Assembly: GCA_937868025.1 (NCBI GenBank)
Contig: CALMLJ010000392.1
Coordinates: 1 to 8,581, forward strand
DNA length: 8,581 nucleotides
DNA from: an uncultured Acidimicrobiaceae bacterium
GTDB taxonomy: Bacteria > Actinomycetota > Acidimicrobiia > Acidimicrobiales > Microtrichaceae
Direction: 5' to 3'
Made by a program: the position numbers and the translations under genes. The notes under the pieces are model-generated. The model had not been told where the DNA came from and ran no database searches. It saw nothing but the letters and a program-made list of their open reading frames with translations. Position 1 is the stretch's first letter. Each line of letters starts with the position of its first letter. Shown here piece after piece: positions 1-5,218 of the stretch.

Positions 1-107
1 AGCTCCGACTCCAGGTCGGCGTCGAAGTCGCGGTCGCGGTCGCAATCGCGGTCGCGGTCGCGGTCGCGGTCGCGGTCGCCGTCGAATGGTGGTTGCTCGG
101 TGTTCAT
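1..107 (-). CDS. Partial gene after ECF sigma factor, probable anti-sigma factor, with Asp-Arg repeat N-terminus
   Basis: Only the first 35 codons are in the window; the gene runs off the left edge. It starts at an ATG (107-105) that overlaps the TGA stop of the sigma gene as ATGA. An AGGAG ribosome site at 119-115 lies 7 nt upstream, so the start is well supported. The peptide begins MNTEQPPFDG, then has five Asp-Arg pairs, one Asp-Cys, two more Asp-Arg pairs and Asp-Phe, and ends in an acidic stretch. No anti-sigma zinc motif or membrane segment can be seen because those would lie further left. A gene translationally coupled directly behind an ECF sigma factor is most often its anti-sigma factor, so that role is inferred from position alone. 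The charged repeat is probably a disordered N-terminal tail. Confidence 0.6.
   Translation of the reverse strand, partial: MNTEQPPFDGDRDRDRDRDRDCDRDRDFDADLESE
26..80 (-). repeat. Hexanucleotide (GACCGC)n coding microsatellite
   Basis: On the minus strand the unit GACCGC recurs in tandem: five copies, one diverged copy (GATTGC), then two more. It lies inside the N-terminus of the partial gene and encodes Asp-Arg pairs. A 6-bp unit keeps the reading frame, so copy-number change would alter tail length without knocking out the gene. Confidence 0.85.
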
Positions 108-640
108 GTGTGCACTCCTGCTTCGACGACGCGCTGCAACTCCCGCCGGGCACGGAGGAGTCGGGTCTTCACGGTGGCCAACGGCACGTCGAGCGCCTCG
201 GCGATCTGCTGGTAGGGGAGGCCGTCCAGGTCGCGCATCACGACGATGCTGCGGCTCAGCTCGTCGAGATCGGCGAGCGCGAGCCGGAGACGATCGAGGT
301 CGGCGCGGGCGTCGGTCTCGCGTTCCACGTCGGCGGAGCTGGCCCGTTCGGGCAACCGCGCGGGTTCGGTCGAGGTGTCCCGCATGCGTCGCAGGTAGGA
401 CACGGCGGTGTTGTGGGCGATGCTGAGCACCCAGCCGCGGAGAGATCCGTCACCGCGCCAGCTGGGAAGGGCCTGCCAGGCCTTGATGATCGTCTCCTGG
501 ACGATGTCCTCGGCGAGGTGCTCGTCACGCACGACCGAGTACGCGACTCGGTAGATCACCTCGGCGTGGTCGGCGATCAGGGCTTGGAACTGCTCCTCCG
601 ACGCGTTGGTCCGAGGAGTGGCGCGGCGGTTGCGGAGCAC
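104..640 (-). CDS. ECF-family RNA polymerase sigma factor
   Basis: This 178-residue protein directs RNA polymerase to a specific promoter set. Sigma region 2 spans about residues 18-86, with the conserved core DEHLAEDIVQETIIKAWQAL (39-58) for core-polymerase and -10 contacts, followed by WRGDGSLRGWVLSIAHN (61-77). After a charged linker, region 4 spans about 118-172 with the helix-turn-helix YQQIAEALDVPLATVKTRLLRA (143-164), the -35 reader. Regions 1 and 3 are absent and the length is typical for ECF (group 4) sigma factors. The start is a GTG at 640-638, with a weak GAGG-like site upstream. The stop overlaps the next gene as ATGA, so a cognate regulator is probably made with it. A 360-residue protein is encoded 91 bp upstream on the same strand and could be co-transcribed. 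The exact ECF subgroup and target promoters cannot be told from this sequence alone. Confidence 0.95.
   Translation of the reverse strand: MLRNRRATPRTNASEEQFQALIADHAEVIYRVAYSVVRDEHLAEDIVQETIIKAWQALPSWRGDGSLRGWVLSIAHNTAVSYLRRMRDTSTEPARLPERASSADVERETDARADLDRLRLALADLDELSRSIVVMRDLDGLPYQQIAEALDVPLATVKTRLLRARRELQRVVEAGVHT
108..120 (-). promoter_or_regulatory. Ribosome binding site of the coupled gene after the sigma factor
   Basis: The minus strand reads CAGGAGTGCACAC directly before the ATG at 107-105. The AGGAG core (119-115) is inside the last codons of the sigma gene with a 7-nt spacer, which fixes the start of the partial gene and supports translational coupling. Confidence 0.6.
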
Positions 641-641
641 G

Positions 642-653
642 GTGAGACCTCAC
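642..653. promoter_or_regulatory. Short inverted repeat over the sigma gene translation start region
   Basis: GTGAG-AC-CTCAC is a perfect 5-bp inverted repeat with a 2-bp centre. It ends two bases before the GTG start of the sigma gene and covers its likely ribosome site. It could be a small operator, but arms this short also occur by chance in such GC-rich DNA. The rest of the 91-bp gap (641-731) shows no clear promoter to me. Confidence 0.2.
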
Positions 654-731
654 GGTCAGTGTGCCGCGGGGTGCGGGGGATTCCTCCCGTGCGGACGCGG
701 CCGGCGTCGGCCCCTCCGACGTGCGCGGTGG

Positions 732-1814
732 TCAGGCTTGGCGGATCCGGAATCGTGCCCAGCCCGATCGGCGGTGGGACCGTCGGGGCGTGGCGGACGG
801 CGCCGAATGCGCCGGGGAGTGTGCCGGGGTCGCCGGGTTCCGGGCCGAGTCGCGCAGGTCGATCACCGGTTCGGGTGCTGGCGCGATGCTTCGCGGGCGG
901 CTGTCGTCGGGGTCGATGCCGGCATACCAGTCGTCGATGCACGCCTCCACCTCGGCCAACGAGACCCGGAGCATCGATGCCACGGTCGGGATCGGGAACG
1001 GGGCGAGGGTGAGCACGATCGCAGCGGGTTCGAGCCCAGAGCGGCGGGCGAGGCGGCGCCACAGCTCGAGGCGTTCGGTGTAATGGTCGACGACCTTGGG
1101 GCCGGCGCCGATCGACACGAGGTGGGCGGCGCGGCGGAGTACCAGGTCGATCGCCCGGGGGATCACCACGTCGATCGCAGCGCTCGAGTCGTGCTCGATC
1201 GACATCTCGATCGCGGTGCGCGCGATGTGCTTGGCCGGTTCGACCGAACCGATGAGTACGAGGACAGCACGGCTGGCGACAGCGAACGGGTCGAGCACCA
1301 TCGGCAGGCCGTCGTTGGCTCGGGCGAGCGCCAGGCCGGCGGTCGGCGCCTGCCGAGCCGGCAGGAGCGGGGCGTTGGACGCAACCTCGGCGAGGGCGGA
1401 CGGCCTGTCGACGATCTCGGACTCGGCAGGCCCGCGCACGTCGGTGCGGCCCGGGACCGGGGCACCGGGCGCGGCGTTGTTGGGGAAGTCGGGGTTCGGG
1501 CCGGCGTTGGCCGGGACCGGAGCGGACTCGGGGCGGCCCACGTCGAAGGACCCGGCGCCGGGCACCGATGCCGCTGGAGCGGTGTGCGCGGAGTCGGCCG
1601 AACCGTCGGAGGCAGGGTCGGCCGCACGGTCGGCCGCAGGTGCAACCGAGGGCTCGGGGGACGCCTGCCGAGGCGCCACCGAGAACATCGGCATGGGCGG
1701 AGTCACCGCCGGAGAATCAGTGTTGTGGGAAGCTGTCACTGGCGTGCGTGTCCAAGTCAGTCGGTCGTCGGGGGGCGTCGCGCCCTCTGGGACAGGGTAC
1801 AGACGTGAATTCAC
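732..1814 (-). CDS. Unknown protein with disordered flanks and a sigma-factor-like helical core
   Basis: This 360-residue protein is not one I recognise. Residues about 1-165 are rich in Ala, Pro, Ser and Gly and look disordered, as do residues about 302-350; the C-terminus is basic. Between them, residues about 170-300 form a compact helical core. Within it, VLVLIGSVEPAKHIARTAIE (184-203) followed by AIDLVLRRAAHLVS (221-234) resembles ECF region 2. LEPAAIVLTLAPFPIPTVAS (261-280) followed by MLRVSLAEVEACIDDW (281-296) resembles the region 4 helix-turn-helix. Acidic residues that are normally conserved are missing, so a degenerate sigma-like or adaptor protein is only an inference. No signal peptide or membrane span is evident. 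The gene is 91 bp upstream of a true ECF sigma gene on the same strand. The GTG start (1814-1812) has no convincing ribosome site, so the real start may be later, for example at Met41 or Met43. Confidence 0.75.
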   Translation of the reverse strand: MNSRLYPVPEGATPPDDRLTWTRTPVTASHNTDSPAVTPPMPMFSVAPRQASPEPSVAPAADRAADPASDGSADSAHTAPAASVPGAGSFDVGRPESAPVPANAGPNPDFPNNAAPGAPVPGRTDVRGPAESEIVDRPSALAEVASNAPLLPARQAPTAGLALARANDGLPMVLDPFAVASRAVLVLIGSVEPAKHIARTAIEMSIEHDSSAAIDVVIPRAIDLVLRRAAHLVSIGAGPKVVDHYTERLELWRRLARRSGLEPAAIVLTLAPFPIPTVASMLRVSLAEVEACIDDWYAGIDPDDSRPRSIAPAPEPVIDLRDSARNPATPAHSPAHSAPSATPRRSHRRSGWARFRIRQA

Positions 1815-1875
1815 CTATCAAGAGCAGATATTTCGTTGCATGTGCTGACACGGCGACCGGAGGATGAGGCGGGGA
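1815..1875. promoter_or_regulatory. Divergent intergenic region, probable promoters for both flanking genes
   Basis: This spacer separates the minus-strand unknown gene from the plus-strand esterase. It holds one of the most AT-rich stretches in the window (about 1815-1850, including CAGATATTTCGTTGCATG), as expected for promoters in a high-GC genome. I cannot assign firm -35/-10 pairs in either direction. At the right end, GGAGG (1859-1863) and GAGG (1866-1869) act as ribosome sites for the esterase. Confidence 0.4.
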
Positions 1876-2517
1876 ATGACGGAATTTTACAGGCCCGGTC
1901 CGTCGGGGTCGCGGCAGGTCCTCGTCTACCTCCACGGTCACGGGTCCGCTCCCGACCTCGTGCACCCGTTCTTCCGCCAGCACCACGACGACGGGTGGGT
2001 CCGACTCTGCCCCCGCGGACCGCTGCCCACCGACGGCGGTTGGTCGTGGTTCGACAGCGGCCCCCGCGGCGTCGACCGTGCCGGCCTCGACGCCTCCGTT
2101 GCGAGGGTGCGGACGCTGGTCGAAGCGACCACGGGCGACCTGGGGGCCACCTGGTCCGACGTCGTCGTCGCCGGGTTCTCCCAGGGCGCATCCCTGGCGC
2201 TCGGGGTCGCGGCCGCGCTCGGGGCGGACGGGGTGACGATCGGTGGCCTCCTCGTGCAGGCCGGGTTCGCCCCGGAAGTGTTCGGCGACGAGGTCGACCT
2301 CGGCACCGTCCGTGCCCGCTCGGTGCTCGTGCAGCACGGGGAGACCGACGAGGTCGTGCCCTCGTTCATGGCGGGTGACCTGGGAGCGAGCATCGGCGCT
2401 TCGAGCGGAGCGGTCGACGGCATCGAGGTGCAGCTCCTGCCCGGCGGCCACACCCTGTCGCCGGCGATGCTCGACGCTGCCCGACGCTGGCTCGCGGGCG
2501 AACCGGACGAGGCCTGA
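1876..2517 (+). CDS. Alpha/beta-hydrolase esterase, phospholipase/carboxylesterase type
   Basis: This 213-residue cytosolic hydrolase probably cleaves carboxylic esters; the natural substrate is unknown. The fold signature is clear: strand VLVYLHGHGS (15-24) with the oxyanion-hole His-Gly, the nucleophile elbow GFSQGAS (100-106) with Ser102, then HGETDEVVP (154-162) with Asp158, and GGHTLS (190-195) with His192, giving a complete Ser-Asp-His triad. Length and GFSQGA elbow fit the phospholipase/carboxylesterase (acyl-protein-thioesterase-like) family. No signal peptide is seen. I chose the ATG at 1876 because GAGG (1866-1869) is 6 nt upstream. An in-frame ATG at 1864 would add four residues, but GGAGG directly abuts it with no spacer. 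It is followed one base later by the LLM oxidoreductase, so the two are probably co-transcribed and translationally coupled. A joint role is not evident. Confidence 0.9.
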   Translation: MTEFYRPGPSGSRQVLVYLHGHGSAPDLVHPFFRQHHDDGWVRLCPRGPLPTDGGWSWFDSGPRGVDRAGLDASVARVRTLVEATTGDLGATWSDVVVAGFSQGASLALGVAAALGADGVTIGGLLVQAGFAPEVFGDEVDLGTVRARSVLVQHGETDEVVPSFMAGDLGASIGASSGAVDGIEVQLLPGGHTLSPAMLDAARRWLAGEPDEA

Positions 2518-2518
2518 C

Positions 2519-3424
2519 ATGCACGTGATGGTCGCCCTTCCCACGGACCACGTGGAACATCTCGACGAGTTCGTGTCCGGTCCCGCCATCGCCGAGATGG
2601 CTGCCCACGTCGAGGTGTGCGGGCTCGGCGGCGTGTTCGTGACCGACCACCCGGCCCCCGACGACCGCTGGCTCGCCGGCGGCGGACACCACGCCCTCGA
2701 ACCGACCGTCGCGCTCTCGTTCGCCGCCGCGGCGACCACGACCCTGCGGCTCGTCACCAACATCTACGTCCTCGCGTATCGCCCACCGCTCCTGGCAGCG
2801 AAGACGCTGGCCACACTCGACGTGTTGAGCGGCGGCCGGCTCACCGTGGGCGTCGCCGCCGGATACCTGCGATCCGAGTTCAACGCCCTGGGCGCCGGTT
2901 TCGACGATCGCGGCGCACGCCTCGACGAGGCGATCGACGTGGTGCGCCGGGCCTGGACCGGCGAATCGGTGGTCGGAGAGGGCGCCGGATGGACGGCGCG
3001 AGGCAACACGATCCTGCCGCGGCCCCGCCAGCAGCCCGGCCCGCCGATCTGGTGCGGCGGCAACTCGAAGGCGGCCATGACCCGGGCGGTCACCTCCGCC
3101 GACGGCTGGTTGCCGTTCGCGACGCCGCCGGGCATGTCCGGCGCCGTCCGCACCGCCGAGATCGCGTCGATCGACGACCTCCGTCGCCGCCTCGACCTGC
3201 TCGATCGGCTCTGCGACGAGCACGGGCGGGCCGAGCGCCCGACCATCTGCTTCACGCCGATCAGCACGTGGGCCGATCCGGAACGTCTGCTCGACGAGAT
3301 CGGCCGGCTGACCGAACTCGGTGTCGACTGGGTCTCGCTGACGCTGGCACCGACACCGGGCACCGCGCCCACACGGGCGGGATGGATGGACTCGGTGTCC
3401 GCCGTCGCTGCCGCGCTGGCCTAG
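2519..3424 (+). CDS. LLM-class oxidoreductase, probably F420-dependent
   Basis: This 301-residue protein belongs to the bacterial luciferase-like monooxygenase superfamily, TIM-barrel enzymes that use F420 or FMN for hydride transfer. Diagnostic parts are GVFVTDHP (38-45), the strand TLRLVTNIYVLAYRPPLLAAK (75-95), LSGGRLTVGVAAGYLRSEF (103-121) with its glycine-rich turn, the helix RGARLDEAIDVVRRAW (131-146), PPIWCGGNS (175-183), and GVDWVSLTLA (268-277). In actinobacteria this sequence style is usually F420-dependent (Rv2161c-like subfamily), which I infer from memory rather than from a cofactor-contact analysis. The start ATG at 2519 follows the esterase TGA after one base, with a GAGG-like site inside the esterase 3' end. 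The substrate is unknown. Its TAG stop shares a CTAG palindrome with the stop of the convergent gene. Confidence 0.9.
   Translation: MHVMVALPTDHVEHLDEFVSGPAIAEMAAHVEVCGLGGVFVTDHPAPDDRWLAGGGHHALEPTVALSFAAAATTTLRLVTNIYVLAYRPPLLAAKTLATLDVLSGGRLTVGVAAGYLRSEFNALGAGFDDRGARLDEAIDVVRRAWTGESVVGEGAGWTARGNTILPRPRQQPGPPIWCGGNSKAAMTRAVTSADGWLPFATPPGMSGAVRTAEIASIDDLRRRLDLLDRLCDEHGRAERPTICFTPISTWADPERLLDEIGRLTELGVDWVSLTLAPTPGTAPTRAGWMDSVSAVAAALA
3421..3424. other. Shared palindromic stop codons of two convergent genes
   Basis: CTAG is its own reverse complement. The plus-strand oxidoreductase ends on TAG at 3422-3424 and the minus-strand isochorismatase-fold gene ends on TAG at 3423-3421. There is therefore no intergenic space and no room for a classical terminator; transcripts from both sides must run into the opposite gene. 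Confidence 0.9.
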
Positions 3425-4089
3425 TCGGCGCCGGGCCGCGTCACGGCGTTCCACGACCCCACGACGGCGGCGCTGTCGGTCAGCGTCGCCAGTTGGGAGA
3501 TCGTGTTCGCCAGGACCGCGTCGGCGTACGACGGCGGGACGGCGACGGTGGCATCGGTCGGCACGACCACCCGGTAGCCGAGGTTGACCGCTTCGATGCA
3601 CAGGCCGAGGATCCCGACGTTGAGCGATACCCCGACGGCCACGACGGTCGTCACGCTGCGGCTGCGCAGGATCGCGTCGAGGTCCGTGCCGATGAACGGG
3701 CTGACCCCGTGACGGCGGGCGGACGAGACGTCGCTCGCCTCGGGACCGAGTTCGGGGATCAGCTCGGCGGCCGCCGAGCCTTCCTCGAGCTGGCCCGGGA
3801 TCGTCGCCGCGTACGCGAGCAGGGGAGCGTTGGTGAAGCTCCCGAGCCGGTCGGGGCGGAAGTGGGCCAGGGCGTGGGCGACGGTCGCTCCGGCGCGCCG
3901 GGCGGCGCCGACGACGTCGGTCATCGCCTCGATCGAACCGGACTCGAGCACGGCGTCCCTGAGCGCCGGGAACGTGGCCAGATCACCGACGACGCCGCGT
4001 TGGCACTCCATGGTGACGACGGCCGTCGTGGACGGGTGGATGAGACTCGCGAGGTCGGGCACGGGCAGGATGGTACCGATGCCGAGCAC
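3421..4089 (-). CDS. Isochorismatase-fold (cysteine hydrolase-like) protein lacking the catalytic triad
   Basis: This 222-residue protein has the isochorismatase-family layout: first strand STTAVVTMECQRGVVGD (20-36), AHALAHFRPDR (71-81), SPFIGTDLDAILRS (130-143), GVSLNVGILGLCIEAVNLGY (153-172) and VVVPTDATVAVP (174-185). Known members hydrolyse amides or vinyl ethers with an Asp-Lys-Cys triad. When aligned by motif, the Asp position is Glu28, the Lys position is Arg126 and the nucleophilic Cys position is Gly159; a Cys occurs five residues later (164), out of register. From memory, related actinobacterial proteins share the ECQRGV and GVS.NVG motifs, so this is probably a conserved divergent subfamily rather than local decay. 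The reaction is unknown and the protein may be non-catalytic. The GTG start at 4089 overlaps the Maf gene 5' end; a GTG at 4062 is an alternative. Neither has a clear ribosome site. Confidence 0.85.
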   Translation of the reverse strand: MLGIGTILPVPDLASLIHPSTTAVVTMECQRGVVGDLATFPALRDAVLESGSIEAMTDVVGAARRAGATVAHALAHFRPDRLGSFTNAPLLAYAATIPGQLEEGSAAAELIPELGPEASDVSSARRHGVSPFIGTDLDAILRSRSVTTVVAVGVSLNVGILGLCIEAVNLGYRVVVPTDATVAVPPSYADAVLANTISQLATLTDSAAVVGSWNAVTRPGAD

Positions 4090-4690
4090 CCGACCGACGA
4101 GGGATCTCGTGCTCGCCTCGACGAGCCGCTATCGCGCCGAGCTGATGGACACGCTCGGTCTCGACTACGTCGCCGCCGCGCCCGATGTCGACGAACGGGC
4201 CCTCGACCACCGCTTCGCCGGTCTCGGGGCCGACGGGTACGTGTTGGAACTGGCCCGGGCGAAAGCGCGATCAGTGGCGGCCACCCATCCGGACGCGTTG
4301 ATCATCGGTGGCGATCAGGCCGCCGTGCTCACCGTCGACGGAAGCGACACGCTGCTCCACCAACCCGGTGGACGCGACCGGGCGATCGAACAGCTCATGG
4401 AGATGTCGGGGACAACGCACCGGCTGGTCAACGGACTGGTCGTGCTCGATGCCGGCTCGGGCATCGAGCACCACGAGATCGACATCCACGTCATCACCAT
4501 GCGGGCATACCACCGTACGGAGGCCGCGGCGTACGTCGACGCGTTCGAACCGTACGACTGTGCCGGCGGTTACCGCCTCGAGGACGACGCCGACCTCATC
4601 GCGTCGGTCGTGGGCGAGGACCCGTCGGGCGTGATCGGCCTCCCGCTGCCCTCCCTCCGGAGACTGCTGGCGGCCTTCGGGATTCTGTAG
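4079..4690 (+). CDS. maf: Maf/YceF-type nucleoside triphosphate pyrophosphatase
   Basis: This 203-residue protein matches the Maf family, cytosolic house-cleaning enzymes that hydrolyse non-canonical or modified nucleoside triphosphates to monophosphates. Visible motifs are the N-terminal LVLASTSRYRAELM (10-23), PDVDER (35-40), LARAKA (58-63), IIGGDQAAVL (75-84) with the catalytic Asp79, MSGTTHRLVNGLVVLDA (109-125), and CAGGYRLE (161-168) followed by GVIGLPLPSLRRLL (184-197). The GGDQ motif and the Cys-Ala-Gly...Glu segment resemble the YceF branch (m7GTP pyrophosphatase in E. coli) more than dTTP/UTP-type Maf, so substrate preference is inferred. The usual GKP/HKP lysine is a Gln here (Q95 in LHQP). 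The start ATG at 4079 has AGG 9 nt upstream; an in-frame ATG at 4070 would add three residues. The gene overlaps the divergent isochorismatase-fold gene by 11 bp at its annotated start. Confidence 0.92.
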   Translation: MPSTRPTRDLVLASTSRYRAELMDTLGLDYVAAAPDVDERALDHRFAGLGADGYVLELARAKARSVAATHPDALIIGGDQAAVLTVDGSDTLLHQPGGRDRAIEQLMEMSGTTHRLVNGLVVLDAGSGIEHHEIDIHVITMRAYHRTEAAAYVDAFEPYDCAGGYRLEDDADLIASVVGEDPSGVIGLPLPSLRRLLAAFGIL

Positions 4691-4726
4691 TGCGAGGAGC
4701 GACGCTGACGTCGCTCCTCGCAGTAC
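4687..4726. terminator. Long inverted repeat, probable bidirectional terminator
   Basis: Bases 4691-4704 pair perfectly with 4709-4722 (14 bp) around a CTGA loop. Beyond a G/G mismatch (4690/4723) three more pairs form (4687-4689 with 4724-4726), so the Maf stop codon lies in the stem. It sits between convergent genes, the right place to end both transcripts. No T-tract follows on either strand, so it would be a tractless, GC-rich actinobacterial type of terminator. It could also be a dispersed palindromic repeat. Confidence 0.7.
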
Positions 4727-4727
4727 A

Positions 4728-4740
4728 AACCCCTGGGGTT
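4728..4740. repeat. Second small palindrome beside the terminator
   Basis: AACCCCTGGGGTT has two perfect 6-bp arms around a single central base. It begins one base after the large inverted repeat and its last base is part of the stop codon of the minus-strand gene. Such a short centre cannot loop as RNA without opening the inner pairs, so a protein-binding or repeat-element role is equally possible. Confidence 0.5.
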
Positions 4741-5216
4741 CAGCCGAGCTCGCGGAGCGAACCCCCGGTCGACCATTCGTCGGGGCCGGCATCGACGGTG
4801 CCCGACCCATCGAACCGCGTCCACCAACCGATGTGGCGGCCCCCGGCGACCGTCTCGGCCACACAGTGACCGGCCACGTTCGCCCATTCCCGCACCTGAC
4901 TGGCGGAGGTCGGCCCGGCCGAGAGGCCCTCGATCGCCGTGTCGTCGAGGTCCATGAGCACCGCGGCGTCGTCGGCCACGACGGCGCGCGCCGCTTCCGA
5001 CACTCCCTGCACCCCGATGCCGTCGAGGATGCCGTGGGTCGCCCACAGCCCGGCGAGCTCGACGAGGGTGCCCTCGTCGTCGTCCGACGCCGAGACGTAT
5101 CCCTCCCAACGCGCCACGGTGTCGGGCGGCGCACCGTCGCCGACGAGGGACGTCAGGTCGACGCGCTCGAGGTCGACGTCGGGCTCGACGGAGAAGAAGT
5201 CGATTCGAACGGCCAT
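4740..5216 (-). CDS. Small acidic protein of unknown function, last gene of the phospho-signalling operon
   Basis: This 158-residue protein is not one I recognise. It begins MAVRIDFFSVEPDVDLERVD, is strongly acidic over the first 100 residues (for example SDDDEGT, 44-50, and LMDLDDTAIEGL, 87-98), and becomes Trp- and Gly-rich near the end (HIGWWTRFDGSGT, 128-140). There is no signal peptide, membrane span, Cys pair or repeat. The ATG at 5216-5214 follows the FHA gene TGA after 2 bp and has no obvious ribosome site of its own, so translation probably depends on coupling to the FHA gene. Its position at the end of the operon suggests a role with the PP2C, VWA and FHA proteins, perhaps as a partner or substrate, but nothing in the sequence shows which. 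Its stop abuts the palindromic terminator region. Confidence 0.8.
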   Translation of the reverse strand: MAVRIDFFSVEPDVDLERVDLTSLVGDGAPPDTVARWEGYVSASDDDEGTLVELAGLWATHGILDGIGVQGVSEAARAVVADDAAVLMDLDDTAIEGLSAGPTSASQVREWANVAGHCVAETVAGGRHIGWWTRFDGSGTVDAGPDEWSTGGSLRELG

Positions 5217-5218
5217 GG

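Noticed and set aside
26..80. Possible CRISPR or iteron array from the repeated GGTCGC units
   Set aside because: The unit is only 6 bp with no spacers and reads in frame as Asp-Arg in a gene with a good ribosome site, so it is a coding microsatellite.
641..700. An ECF-type autoregulated promoter (GGAAT at 684-680 on the minus strand) before the sigma gene
   Set aside because: No matching -10 element of the CGTC/GTT kind is found at the expected 16-18 bp spacing, so I do not call it.
606..1808. A 400-codon open frame on the plus strand opposite the sigma-like protein gene
   Set aside because: It is Arg/Gly-rich with no recognisable motif and lies antisense to a frame with coherent helical and disordered regions. 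Such frames are common in very GC-rich DNA.
1717..2763. A 348-codon minus-strand open frame opposite the esterase
   Set aside because: The esterase on the plus strand has a complete Ser-Asp-His triad; the antisense frame has no domain.
2617..4869. A 750-codon plus-strand open frame
   Set aside because: It crosses four well-supported genes and consists mostly of Arg, Pro, Gly and Asp runs; it is a shadow of the LLM and Maf genes in another frame.
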